Positions 1 to 7,845 of a stretch of DNA of 64,000 nt are shown here, in pieces (position 1 is the first letter of the stretch; every line of letters begins with the position of its first letter). Position numbers and translations under genes: made by a program. The DNA is from Pseudomonas oryzihabitans (GTDB lineage Bacteria; Pseudomonadota; Gammaproteobacteria; Pseudomonadales; Pseudomonadaceae), in assembly GCF_007665395.1 (NCBI RefSeq), contig NZ_VDND01000001.1, positions 806,001 to 870,000 on the forward strand, read 5' to 3'. Under the pieces are notes generated by a model, which ran no database searches, had not been told where the DNA came from, and was given only the letters and a program-made list of their open reading frames with translations.

Positions 1-39
1 CACCAACCGCTGTGTGACTTCGAGGACGCGAGGATGCAT
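1..39 (-). CDS. edd: 6-phosphogluconate dehydratase, N-terminal 13 codons only
   Basis: Reading the minus strand from an ATG at 39-37 gives MHPRVLEVTQRLV, which matches the start of Pseudomonas Edd as I know it. The rest lies outside the window. A GGAG lies about 10 bases upstream of the ATG. Edd is the first committed Entner-Doudoroff enzyme, making KDPG from 6-phosphogluconate. The divergent position next to gapA is the usual Pseudomonas arrangement and supports the call. Only 13 residues are visible, so the identification leans on context. Confidence 0.8.
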   Translation of the reverse strand, partial: MHPRVLEVTQRLV

Positions 40-68
40 GGTTTCGATTCTCCACCGGGCTAAATTTG

Positions 69-84
69 TTGTTATTTAAAACAT
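69..84. promoter_or_regulatory. Candidate HexR operator 1 between edd and gapA
   Basis: The sequence TTGT-N8-ACAT has the geometry of the Pseudomonas HexR site (TTGT-N7/8-ACAA) with one mismatch. HexR is known to repress edd and gap-1 and to be released by KDPG. The assignment is by motif and position; hexR itself is not in the window. Confidence 0.45.
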
Positions 85-132
85 TCACAGCCAAATTGGC
101 GCTATTATTCCGCTTAGCACGCGTCATGTGTA

Positions 133-148
133 ATGTTTTTTACAACAA
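133..148. promoter_or_regulatory. Candidate HexR operator 2, gapA-proximal
   Basis: ATGT-N8-ACAA, again one mismatch from TTGT-N7/8-ACAA, 28 bases before the gapA start. An overlapping inverted repeat TGTAA-N6-TTACA (129-144) is also present. Two sites, one nearer each gene, fit a divergent edd/gapA control region. Confidence 0.45.
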
Positions 149-175
149 AACCCAGCTATCGCGAGGTTTCTCTCA

Positions 176-1180
176 ATGAGTATTCGTATTGCCATCAATG
201 GTTTTGGACGCATCGGCCGCAACGTGCTGCGGGCGCTGTACACCGAAGGCTATCGCCAGGACCTGGAGGTCGTCGCGATCAACGACCTGGGCGACGCCGC
301 CATCAATGCGCATCTCCTACAGTATGACAGCGTTCATGACCGCTTCCCTGCCGAGGTGTCCGTCGAGGGTGACAAGCTGGTGGTCAATGGCGATCGCATC
401 GCCGTGACGGCCATCCGCAACCCGGCCGAGCTGCCGTGGAAAGAGCTGAAGGTCGACGTGGTGTTCGAATGCACCGGCCTCTTCACCAACCGCGACAAGG
501 CCGCTGCCCACCTGGAAGCCGGCGCCTCCAAGGTGATCATCTCGGCCCCGGGCAAGGACGTGGACGCCACCATCGTCTATGGCGTCAATGACGACATTCT
601 GCGCCAGTCGCACCAGATCATCTCCAACGCCTCCTGCACCACCAACTGCCTGGCGCCCGTCGCCCAGGTGTTGCAGCGCGAGCTGGGCATCGAGAACGGT
701 CTGATGACCACCATCCATGCCTACACCAACGACCAGAACCTGTCGGACGTCTACCACTCCGATCCCTTCCGGGCGCGTTCGGCCACCCAGTCGATGATCC
801 CGACCAAGACCGGTGCCGCCGAGGCCGTCGGCCTGGTTCTGCCGGAGCTGCAGGGCAAGTTTAGCGGCATGGCGGTGCGGGTGCCGACCATCAACGTGTC
901 GTTGGTCGACTTGACCATCCTGACCGCCAAGGAAACCGACGCCAAGACCATCAACGCCTTCATGAAGGCCGCGGCCGAAGCCTCGCCGGTACTGGGCTAC
1001 AACGACAAGCCGCTGGTCTCCATCGACTTCAACCACAACCGCCTGTCGTCGATCTTCGACGCCAACCACACCAAGGTGAGCGGCAAGCTGGTGAAGATCA
1101 TGGCCTGGTACGACAACGAGTGGGGCTTCTCCAACCGGATGCTCGATACCTGCAAGGCGCTGGTCAACGCGCCGGCCTGA
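176..1180 (+). CDS. gapA: Type I glyceraldehyde-3-phosphate dehydrogenase
   Basis: NAD-dependent oxidation and phosphorylation of glyceraldehyde 3-phosphate in the cytoplasm. The 334-residue protein has the Rossmann start [10 protein letters not shown], the active-site motif [12 protein letters not shown] with Cys154 as catalytic cysteine, THAYTNDQ, and the C-terminal [12 protein letters not shown]. Length is normal for the family. The ATG is preceded by a weak GCGAGG at 161-166. A second, larger open frame in another register from 133 is only an overlap. The divergent edd and the HexR-like sites point to the gap gene co-regulated with the Entner-Doudoroff enzymes, not the gluconeogenic gapB. 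A strong terminator follows. Confidence 0.95.
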   Translation: MSIRIAINGFGRIGRNVLRALYTEGYRQDLEVVAINDLGDAAINAHLLQYDSVHDRFPAEVSVEGDKLVVNGDRIAVTAIRNPAELPWKELKVDVVFECTGLFTNRDKAAAHLEAGASKVIISAPGKDVDATIVYGVNDDILRQSHQIISNASCTTNCLAPVAQVLQRELGIENGLMTTIHAYTNDQNLSDVYHSDPFRARSATQSMIPTKTGAAEAVGLVLPELQGKFSGMAVRVPTINVSLVDLTILTAKETDAKTINAFMKAAAEASPVLGYNDKPLVSIDFNHNRLSSIFDANHTKVSGKLVKIMAWYDNEWGFSNRMLDTCKALVNAPA

Positions 1181-1200
1181 GGTCTGTAGGACTCAGCTGA

Positions 1201-1230
1201 AAAAGCGCCTTCGGGCGCTTTTTTCGTTTT
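1201..1230 (+). terminator. Rho-independent terminator of gapA
   Basis: AAAAGCGCC (1201-1209), loop TTCG, GGCGCTTTT (1214-1222), then TTCGTTTT. Nine-pair stem closed by a UUCG-type tetraloop and followed by a U tract, 20 bases after the gapA stop. Confidence 0.9.
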
Positions 1231-1850
1231 AGGCCGGAGTGTTGGGCTTCGCTGCGCTCAGCGCCAACCTACTTGAATAGCGCGGCCGTGGCCGCGATAC
1301 GCACCAGAGACGTGCAAACCGTAGCGTGGAAAACGGCGCAGCCTTTTTCGCTTGGGCGTTCACCGTCAAGCGTGCCCTCACCCCAGCCCTCTCCCTGAGG
1401 GAGAGGGGGTTATTCGAGCGAGGGGCGGCTCCCGAAGTCAGGGGCCGCCTTGGCCGCGACGGAGCTGTAGGCTGGGCTTGAGCAGCAAACCGTAGCGTGG
1501 AAAACGGCGCGGCCTTTGCCACTTGGGCATTCGCCGTCAAGCGCGCCCTCACCCCAGCCCTCTCCCTGAGGGAGAGGGGGTTGTTCGAGCGAGGGGTCGT
1601 CTCCCGAATTCAGGGGCCGCCTTGGCCGCGATGGAGCTGTAGCTTGGGTTGAGCATCAAACCGTAGCGTGGAAAACGGCGCAGCTTTTTCCACCTGGGCA
1701 TTCACCGTGGAGCGCGCCCTCGCCCCAGCCCTCTCCCACAGGGAGAGGGGATTACTCGAGCGAGGGGTCGTCTCCCGACGTCAGGGACCGCCATGGCCGC
1801 GAGGGGAGCTGTAGGTTGGGGTGAGCAGCGCGAAGCCCAACAACCCCGAC
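1231..1850. repeat. Repeat-filled intergenic region with a 171-bp tandem array
   Basis: A core beginning CCGTAGCGTGGAAAACGGCGC starts at 1319, 1490 and 1661, exactly 171 bp apart, giving about three tandem units to roughly 1830. Each unit also contains CCCTCTCCC-N3-GGGAGAGGG, a 9-bp perfect stem whose 3-base loop varies (TGA, TGA, ACA), and a GGCCGCC-TTGGCCGCGA stretch. The array is flanked by GTTGGGCTTCGC / GCGAAGCCCAAC elements in opposite orientation (about 1242 and 1829). No believable gene is present. Confidence 0.85.
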
Positions 1851-2594
1851 TCAACCCTCGTCGTCCTCGTCCACCGCCTGGCGCAGGTCATCGAAATCGG
1901 TCTTGAGGCCGGTCTCCATGGCATCCAGCTCGGTGAGCAGGGTACGGAAGCTGGTGCGTTCGGGGATCACCAGGGTTTCCTCTTCTGTCTCAGCCCCTCC
2001 CACTTCCAGCGCGGCCAGGCTCAATTCGGGGTCTTCCAGCACCGAGGCCGGCTCGGGCTCCAGGTGGCGGACCTCGGCAAGCGGCGGCAGCTGATCGAGA
2101 CTGCGCAGGTCGAAGTAGTCGAGAAAGGTCCTGGTGGTGGCAAACATGGCCGGGCGTCCCGGTACGTCGCGATAGCCGACCACGCGGATCCAGTCACGCT
2201 CCAGCAGCGTCTTGACGATCTGGCTGTTGACCGCCACGCCGCGTACCTCCTCGATCTCGCCGCGGGTAATGGGCTGGCGATAGGCGATCAGCGCCAGGGT
2301 CTCCAGCATGGCGCGGGAATAGCGCGGCGGACGCTCTTCCCAGAGCCGTCCGACCCAGGGCGCGTACTTTTCGCGCACCTGCAGGCGATAGCCGGAGGCC
2401 ACCTCCTTGAGTTCGAAGCCACGCTTGCGGCAGGAGCCGCCGAGCACGGCGAGGCCAGCGCGCAGGTGGGCAGGCTCGGGGCGCTCATACTCTTCGAAGA
2501 GTTCGGCCAGGCGCTCCAGGGTCAGGGGTCGGCCGGCAGCGAGCAGGATGGCTTCCAGCAGCGGCGCCAGTTGCTTGGGATCGGTGTAGTTCAT
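1851..2594 (-). CDS. scpB: Segregation and condensation protein B
   Basis: ScpB is the winged-helix (kite) subunit that bridges ScpA and SMC-type proteins in chromosome organisation. The protein of 247 residues starts MNYTDPKQLAPLLEAILLAAGRP and contains the family motifs ETLALIAYRQPITRGEIEEVRGV and GYRDVPGRPAMFATT (residues ~110-165). A 75-residue acidic tail ends DEDDEG. I use the ATG at 2594 although the frame stays open for 45 more codons, because family homology starts there. scpA, normally immediately upstream, is absent; a regulator gene lies divergently instead. Confidence 0.9.
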   Translation of the reverse strand: MNYTDPKQLAPLLEAILLAAGRPLTLERLAELFEEYERPEPAHLRAGLAVLGGSCRKRGFELKEVASGYRLQVREKYAPWVGRLWEERPPRYSRAMLETLALIAYRQPITRGEIEEVRGVAVNSQIVKTLLERDWIRVVGYRDVPGRPAMFATTRTFLDYFDLRSLDQLPPLAEVRHLEPEPASVLEDPELSLAALEVGGAETEEETLVIPERTSFRTLLTELDAMETGLKTDFDDLRQAVDEDDEG

Positions 2595-2731
2595 GGGCAG
2601 CGATGATAAGGCCGGCCGCCGGCCCCGCCAAATCCAACCTGTCGCAGGATGGCCAGACTCGTGGGGTGTTTGACCTTGTCGCCAGCCTGGCGGCCAGGGC
2701 ATCCTCGGCAGATCGCTACGGAGAGCCACCC

Positions 2732-3718
2732 ATGCCGCTGATCGCCGCCCTGCTCTATCCCGATGTCATGAGTCTGGACGTCACCGGTCCGCTGCAGGTA
2801 TTCGCCTCGGCCAACCTGGAACGGGAACGCCAGGGCCTGCCCGCCAACTATCAGTTGCGCCTGCTGGGCGCCGCCGAAGGTCTGGTGCGTACCTCCGCCG
2901 GGATCGGCATCCAGGCCGAACAGAGCTGGTACGACCTCGACGCGGGCGAAGTGGACACCCTGCTGGTCCCCGGCGGCCTGGGCATCGAGACGCTGCGCCA
3001 GGATGCCGGCCTGCTGGCCTGGCTGCGCGACCTGGAACCCCGGGTCCGACGACTCGGCTCGGTGTGTTCCGGTGCCCTGCTCCTCGCCAGCGCCGGCCTG
3101 CTGGACGGCCGGCGCGCCACCACCCACTGGGCCTATGTCGACGAACTCGCTGCCTTTCCCGCCATCGCGGTCCAGGGGGATCGCCTGCATACCTACGATC
3201 CCCTGGGTCGCGATGGCGATCCCCATGTCTTCACGTCCGCCGGCGTCACCGCCGGCATCGACCTGGCCCTCGCGCTGGTGGAGGCGGATCTGGGCCGGCC
3301 ATTGGCGCTGGCGGTAGCGCGGCGCCTGGTGATGTTCCTGCGCCGGCCGGGTGGCCAGGCGCAGTTCAGCGCCTGCCTCGCGCCCGACCCGGGTCGCACG
3401 CCGCGGCTGGCCGCCCTGCTCGACTGGATTCCTGGTCATCTGGGCGAAGACCTGGGCCTGGAGCGGCTGGCCGAACGGGCTCACATGGCGCCGCGGACGC
3501 TGTCCCGCCTGTTCACCCGGGAGGTGGGCATGGGCCCCGGCCGCTACGTCGAGCAAGTCCGCCTGGAGACCGCGCGGGTGCTGCTGCAGGACGGCCAGGC
3601 CTCGATCGCCACGGTCGCTCGCCTCTGTGGATTCGGGCATCCGGAAAACCTGCGCCGTACCTTTCACAAACACCTGGCGGTGAGCCCTCAGGACTACGCC
3701 GCGCGCTTTGGCGCCTGA
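2732..3718 (+). CDS. GlxA-type AraC family regulator with DJ-1/PfpI domain
   Basis: Transcriptional regulator of 328 residues. The N-terminal half (~1-185) is a DJ-1/PfpI class I amidotransferase-like fold with a nucleophile-elbow sequence GSVCSGALLLA (Cys112) and TSAGVTAGIDLAL; the C-terminal part (~225-325) is an AraC double helix-turn-helix with the signature AR-LCGFGHPENLRRTFHKHLAVSP. The family senses metabolites such as glycine betaine, carnitine or arginine; the ligand here is unknown. The ATG at 2732 has CGGAGAG eight bases upstream; the open frame upstream overlaps scpB and is not needed. The neighbouring 67-residue gene follows 17 bases later and may be co-transcribed. Confidence 0.88.
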   Translation: MPLIAALLYPDVMSLDVTGPLQVFASANLERERQGLPANYQLRLLGAAEGLVRTSAGIGIQAEQSWYDLDAGEVDTLLVPGGLGIETLRQDAGLLAWLRDLEPRVRRLGSVCSGALLLASAGLLDGRRATTHWAYVDELAAFPAIAVQGDRLHTYDPLGRDGDPHVFTSAGVTAGIDLALALVEADLGRPLALAVARRLVMFLRRPGGQAQFSACLAPDPGRTPRLAALLDWIPGHLGEDLGLERLAERAHMAPRTLSRLFTREVGMGPGRYVEQVRLETARVLLQDGQASIATVARLCGFGHPENLRRTFHKHLAVSPQDYAARFGA

Positions 3719-3735
3719 TTCGAGGAGTGACATCC

Positions 3736-3939
3736 ATGTTGGAGATGCGTACGTCCTGTGAGCACTGCACCTCTGCTTTACCCATGGAGAGCGAGGACGC
3801 GCTGATATGCTCCTATGAGTGCACCTTCTGCAAGTACTGCGCCCAGGGGGCTTTGCACGGGCGCTGTCCGAATTGCCAGGGCGAGTTGGTAAGACGGCCG
3901 CGACGGGTGGCCAAGAGCACCGCGGATACCAGCCAGTAG
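3736..3939 (+). CDS. Small cysteine-rich protein (DUF1272 type)
   Basis: 67-residue protein with eight cysteines arranged as CxxC (8, 11), C-x3-C-x2-C-x2-C (25, 29, 32, 35) and CxxC (44, 47), which looks like a metal-binding (zinc) module and matches the DUF1272 family pattern. Start ATG has GAGGAG eight bases upstream. The role is not known. It sits 17 bases after the GlxA-type regulator on the same strand, so the two are probably one transcript. The C-terminal 20 residues are basic and unstructured-looking. Confidence 0.8.
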   Translation: MLEMRTSCEHCTSALPMESEDALICSYECTFCKYCAQGALHGRCPNCQGELVRRPRRVAKSTADTSQ

Positions 3940-3970
3940 CGACCGGCGCCACTGCAGGCGCCGCGACAGT

Positions 3971-4075
3971 CGTAGCGTGGAAAACGGCGCAGCCTTTTCC
4001 ACTAGGCGTCCGCGGTGAGGCGTGCCCTCACCCCAGCCCTCTCCCACGGGGAGAGGGGGCTATTCGTGCAGGCGT
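3971..4075. repeat. Solitary copy of the 171-bp repeat unit (partial)
   Basis: CGTAGCGTGGAAAACGGCGC at 3971 followed by CTCACCCCAGCCCTCTCCC-ACG-GGGAGAGGG. It is the same core and hairpin as in the array near 1.3-1.8 kb, with a different loop triplet, so the element is dispersed and not confined to the array. The remainder of the 3940-4285 gap holds GTTGGGC-like fragments and a REP-like motif. Confidence 0.75.
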
Positions 4076-4238
4076 TCAGCGTGATTGGTCGTCGGTTGCG
4101 TTGAGCGCGGCGAAGCCTAACAGGTCGCGGATCCAGGCAAGGTTGGGCGTCGACGATGGCGCCGCCTCAACCCAACCTAATGACTATCGCGGCCATGGCT
4201 GCGATAAGACGGTTGCGCCTACCGTTGCACCTCTACCC

Positions 4239-4263
4239 GTAGGAGCGGCCCACGGCCGCGATC
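4239..4263. repeat. REP-like palindromic element
   Basis: GTAGGAGCGGCC followed by CACGGCCGCGATC forms the GCGGCC-CAC-GGCCGC hairpin with the GTAGGAGCGGC head common to repeated extragenic palindromes in Pseudomonas. Related fragments occur inside the 171-bp repeat. It lies just past the 3' end of the bestrophin-like gene. Confidence 0.55.
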
Positions 4264-4285
4264 ACGTATGCCGAATTACCGCCCC

Positions 4286-5197
4286 TCACCGCAACAACCC
4301 CGCCTCCGCCCGGATCGGCTCCGGCGTGGGTTCGCCCAGCAGGTCCAGCACGGCGATCTCCAGGCCACGGCTCAGGGCATCCCGCGGCAGGTGGTTGGGC
4401 TGGGTGCCGAAGGGATCGGCGATCTGATCACCCAGGGCGTCCAGGCCGAAGAAGGTATAGGCCAGCACCAGCACCGCCAGCGGCGTGAACCAGCCGAGGC
4501 TATCCACCAGACAGAACGGCAACAGGAAGCAATAGACGTGCACCACCCGGTGCAGCATCAGCAGGTAGGGATAGGGAATGGGGGTCTGGCGAATACGCTC
4601 GCAACCGCTCAGCACAGCGGTCAGCCGGTCCAGCTGGTTATCGACATTGGCGATCAGGGGATCGCCGAGACCCTCCTGCCGGGCCCGCGCCACCAGTCGA
4701 GTGCCGAGTCGGCGGATCAGGGCGCTCGGGCGGTGGGGGGCGGTGAGCAATTCCTCTTCGCCGTGCAGGAGCCGCTGCAGGTCGGCGGACGGCGCCTCGC
4801 GACGCAAGTGATCCCGCAAGGCGTAGCCGAAGGCCAGCAGCGGCACGAGCAACTGACGACGTTCGGCCGAGCTCAGGCCGGGTAGCAGGGTCTCGACCTG
4901 GCGGGCCAGATTGCGGCCGGCGATCAGCAACTCGCCCCACAAGCCCCGCGCCTCCCAGAAGCGTTGGTAGGCGGTGGTGTTACGAAAGCCGAGGAAGATC
5001 GCCAGGGTTAGCCCCCAGAGCGTCAGCGGCGTGGTGGTCAGACCGAAGTCGAAACTCAGCACGAAGTCATGGCTCAGGGTCACTGCCAGGCTCAGCAGCA
5101 CGACGTAGAGCAGCTTGCGCCAGATGGCCGGGACGATGGAGCCGCGCACCGTGAACAGCAGCTCCGTTAGCGATGGATTCTGGAGACGGGTGATCAT
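4286..5197 (-). CDS. Bestrophin-like inner-membrane channel
   Basis: 303 residues; membrane protein of the bacterial bestrophin (UPF0187/YneE) family, which form pentameric ion channels. Hydrophobic segments are visible at about residues 27-48, 55-73, 205-240. The family-typical LTLAIFLGFRNTTAYQRFWEAR (first half near residue 65) and LGLDALGDQIADPFG near 250-265 are present. Minus strand, alone between divergent or convergent neighbours, 5' end 222 bp from the divergent amidohydrolase. Start ATG has only a weak AGG upstream. Confidence 0.88.
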   Translation of the reverse strand: MITRLQNPSLTELLFTVRGSIVPAIWRKLLYVVLLSLAVTLSHDFVLSFDFGLTTTPLTLWGLTLAIFLGFRNTTAYQRFWEARGLWGELLIAGRNLARQVETLLPGLSSAERRQLLVPLLAFGYALRDHLRREAPSADLQRLLHGEEELLTAPHRPSALIRRLGTRLVARARQEGLGDPLIANVDNQLDRLTAVLSGCERIRQTPIPYPYLLMLHRVVHVYCFLLPFCLVDSLGWFTPLAVLVLAYTFFGLDALGDQIADPFGTQPNHLPRDALSRGLEIAVLDLLGEPTPEPIRAEAGLLR

Positions 5198-5419
5198 GGC
5201 GGGCCTGACGCAGAGATTGAGCCGTCATGCTGCCCGCCGGGCCAGGCTCGCTGCAAGGCTGGACGTCAGCCACAGCCGGCAGGTCGCCCCGGCGTTCCGC
5301 CATCCGCCCTTGTCAAGCACCCGACCGCTCGCCTAACCTGCTCCCGCGCGTGCGCCCCTGGATCAGCAGACAGGGCCTAACTGAGCTGGCTTCCCCTTCA
5401 TCCACCGAGAGGAGCCGCC

Positions 5420-6766
5420 ATGTCGCGCCTGTGGATCCAGAACCCCCTCGCCGTGTTCACCGCCAATGACCAGGATGCCCGCGGCGGCCTGGTCATCGAT
5501 CAGGGCCTGATCGCCGAGCTCGTGCCGGCCGGCGGCCAGCCCCGTCAACCGGTCGACACCACCTTCGATGCCCGCGAGCTCGTGCTGCTGCCCGGGTTGA
5601 TCAACTCCCATCACCACTTCTATCAAACCCTCACCCGCGCCTGGGCACCGGTCGTCAATCAGCCCCTGTTTCCCTGGCTGCAGCGGCTCTATCCGCTCTG
5701 GGCGCGGCTGACCGCCGACCAGCTGCACCTGGCCACCCAGGTGGCACTGGCCGAGTTGCTGCTGTCGGGCTGTACCACCGCGGCGGATCATCACTATCTC
5801 TTTCCCGATGGCCTGGAACAGGCCATCGACGTCCAGGTCGCAGCGGCGGCCGAACTCGGCCTACGGGTCCATCTGACGCGGGGCTCCATGAGCCTGGGTG
5901 AGGCCGAGGGCGGCTTGCCGCCCCAGTCGACGGTGCAGTCGCCGGAACTCATCCTCGCTGACAGCGAGCGGCTGGTGGCGCGCTATCACCAGCGTGGCGC
6001 CGGGGCCAAGGTGCAGATCGCCCTGGCGCCCTGCTCGCCCTTCTCCGTCACGCCGGCGATCATGCGCGAGAGCGCGGAGCTGGCCGCGCGCCTGGACGTG
6101 CGCCTGCATACTCATCTGGCCGAGACCCTGGACGAAGAAGCCTTCTGCCAGCAGCGCTTCGGGATGCGCACGGTCGATTATCTGGAGAGCGTCGGCTGGC
6201 TCGGCCCCCGCACCTGGCTGGCCCACGGCATCCACTTCGATACCGCGGAGATCGCCCGCCTGGGCGCGGCGGGTACCGGGATCTGCCATTGCCCCCACTC
6301 GAACATGCGCCTGGCCTCCGGCATCTGCCCAACCCTCGACCTGGAGGCGGCGGGTGCCACCCTTGGCCTGGGAGTGGATGGCTCGGCCTCGGGAGACGCC
6401 TCGAATCTGCTGCTCGAAGCCCGCCAGGCGCTCTACCTGCAGCGCCTGCGCTATGGCGCCGAGCGCGTCACGCCGGCGCTCGCCCTGAACTGGGCGACCC
6501 GTGGCTCGGCCCGGCTGCTCGGTCGCGATGACCTGGGCGAGCTGGCCGTCGGCAAGCAGGCCGATCTGGCCCTGTTCCGGCTGGACGACCTGCGCTTCTC
6601 GGGTAGTCATGATCCGCTGGCCGCGCTGCTGCTCTGCGGCGCCGATCGCGCGGAGCGGGTCATGGTCGCTGGCCGCTGGCGGGTCATCGAGGGCGCCATC
6701 GTCGACCTGGACCTGCAGACGCTGATCGCGCGCCATCGGGAAGCGGCCCGCCGACTGGTCGCCTAA
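5420..6766 (+). CDS. 8-oxoguanine deaminase / guanine-deaminase-like amidohydrolase
   Basis: Cytoplasmic metal-dependent amidohydrolase of 448 residues closely resembling the Pseudomonas 8-oxoguanine deaminase, which converts 8-oxoguanine to urate. Metal ligands visible: SHHHFYQ (His64, His66), HTHLAET, AHGIHFD and LGVDGSASGD with the late aspartate. The short stretch CHCPHSNMRLASG is typical of the guanine/8-oxoguanine deaminase branch. ATG preceded by GAGAGGAG. The stop overlaps by four bases the end of the convergent CHR gene. Substrate is inferred from family; isocytosine or guanine are alternatives. Confidence 0.85.
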   Translation: MSRLWIQNPLAVFTANDQDARGGLVIDQGLIAELVPAGGQPRQPVDTTFDARELVLLPGLINSHHHFYQTLTRAWAPVVNQPLFPWLQRLYPLWARLTADQLHLATQVALAELLLSGCTTAADHHYLFPDGLEQAIDVQVAAAAELGLRVHLTRGSMSLGEAEGGLPPQSTVQSPELILADSERLVARYHQRGAGAKVQIALAPCSPFSVTPAIMRESAELAARLDVRLHTHLAETLDEEAFCQQRFGMRTVDYLESVGWLGPRTWLAHGIHFDTAEIARLGAAGTGICHCPHSNMRLASGICPTLDLEAAGATLGLGVDGSASGDASNLLLEARQALYLQRLRYGAERVTPALALNWATRGSARLLGRDDLGELAVGKQADLALFRLDDLRFSGSHDPLAALLLCGADRAERVMVAGRWRVIEGAIVDLDLQTLIARHREAARRLVA

Positions 6767-7284
6767 CCGAACAGCACCCCGACCAGGGCACCACCCGCCA
6801 GCAGCCACAGCGGATGCCAGCGGGTGAACAGCGAGGCCGCGGCAACGACCACCAGGACGCCGACCCAGAGCGGCGCTGTGGCCACGCTGGAGCCCAGGAG
6901 CCAGGCGCTCGCGGATACCAGGCCGACCGTCACGGGTACCAGTCCGGCTTGCAGATGGCGACGCCAGGGTCGGTCGGCAAAGCGCTGCCAGAGGTGCAAT
7001 ACGCCCAGCGTCAAAAGCGAGGACGGCACGAACTTGGCGAGGGACGTCACCAGCAGTCCTGGCCAGCCGGCGACGTGGTAACCGATCAGCGGCACGATCA
7101 TCAGGTTGGGGCCCGGCGCGGCCTGGGCCAGGGCGAACAAGGCGGCGAAGTCGGCGGCGCTCATCCAGCCGTGCACCGTGACGACCTGGCGCTGCATCTC
7201 CGGCAGCACCGAGTTGCCACCGCCGAAGGCCAGCAGCGAGAGCTGGGTGAAGATGAGTGCCAGCGCCAGCAACGTCGTGCTCAT
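6763..7284 (-). CDS. CHR (chromate transporter) family protein, second half-size gene
   Basis: 173 residues, membrane protein with the CHR motif FGGGNSVLPEM near the N-terminus and PGPNLMIVPLIGYHVAGWPG around residues 58-77, followed by four to five hydrophobic segments. It is half the length of a full ChrA. Its ATG overlaps the stop of the upstream partner by four bases (ATGA), so the two are translationally coupled and probably act as a heterodimer. CHR proteins export chromate or sulfate-like oxyanions; the substrate is not proven. Confidence 0.85.
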   Translation of the reverse strand: MSTTLLALALIFTQLSLLAFGGGNSVLPEMQRQVVTVHGWMSAADFAALFALAQAAPGPNLMIVPLIGYHVAGWPGLLVTSLAKFVPSSLLTLGVLHLWQRFADRPWRRHLQAGLVPVTVGLVSASAWLLGSSVATAPLWVGVLVVVAAASLFTRWHPLWLLAGGALVGVLFG

Positions 7285-7832
7285 AGACCCTGCCGATAGC
7301 TGAGCAGCACACTGAAGGGAGTGAGCACCAGCATGGTCCAGAGCAACGGCAGCTTGAGCAGTGCCAAGGCGACGAAGGCCAGGCCGGCGATGCCCAGGGC
7401 CAGCCAGCGACCGCGCAGCGGTTGCAGGAGCTTGACGGCCATGGCGACCAGCAGGCCCGCGGCGGCGGCGGCCAGGCCGGCGAAGGCGCGGCCGATCAGG
7501 GGATCGTCGTGGTAGCGATCGTAGAGCACGCCCAGGCCGACCACGGCGAGGGTCGGCCCGATCAGCAGACCGGCTGCCGCCGCCAGGGCGCCACTCCAGC
7601 CGGCGAATCTCATGCCCACCGCCACCGAGAGATTGATGATGTTGCCGCCCGGCAGGAACTGACACAGGCCGAGCAGCTCGGTGAACTCCTCGGCGGACAG
7701 CCAGCGCCGCTTCTCCACCAGATACCTCCGCGCCAACGGGAGTACCCCACCGAAGGCGGTGATGCCCAGGCCGAAGAAGCCCAGGAACAGATCGCGGCGG
7801 CGCGGTCGATTTGAGGGAGCGGCGGTATCCAT
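7281..7832 (-). CDS. CHR (chromate transporter) family protein, first half-size gene
   Basis: 183 residues; N-terminal CHR domain with FGLGITAFGGVLPLARRYLVEK and LLGLCQFLPGGNIINLSVAVG, then hydrophobic segments to the C-terminus. Start chosen at MDTAAPSN (7832) because the upstream extension overlaps the 3' end of the gntP-like gene in another frame. The pair with the next gene is the short-chain CHR arrangement, in which two antiparallel half proteins replace one long ChrA. Gene order from gntP-like to the two CHR genes on one strand leaves only 13 bp, so they may share a transcript. Confidence 0.85.
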   Translation of the reverse strand: MDTAAPSNRPRRRDLFLGFFGLGITAFGGVLPLARRYLVEKRRWLSAEEFTELLGLCQFLPGGNIINLSVAVGMRFAGWSGALAAAAGLLIGPTLAVVGLGVLYDRYHDDPLIGRAFAGLAAAAAGLLVAMAVKLLQPLRGRWLALGIAGLAFVALALLKLPLLWTMLVLTPFSVLLSYRQGL

Positions 7833-7845
7833 GGATGGGCCTGCG

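Noticed and set aside
1319..1830. CRISPR-like periodicity
   Set aside because: The 171-bp units are nearly identical throughout and carry hairpins; there are no short repeats with unique spacers.
6763..7832. Frameshifted single chrA gene
   Set aside because: The two halves each have their own start and conserved CHR N-terminus and overlap by ATGA, which is the regular short-chain pair, not a broken long gene.
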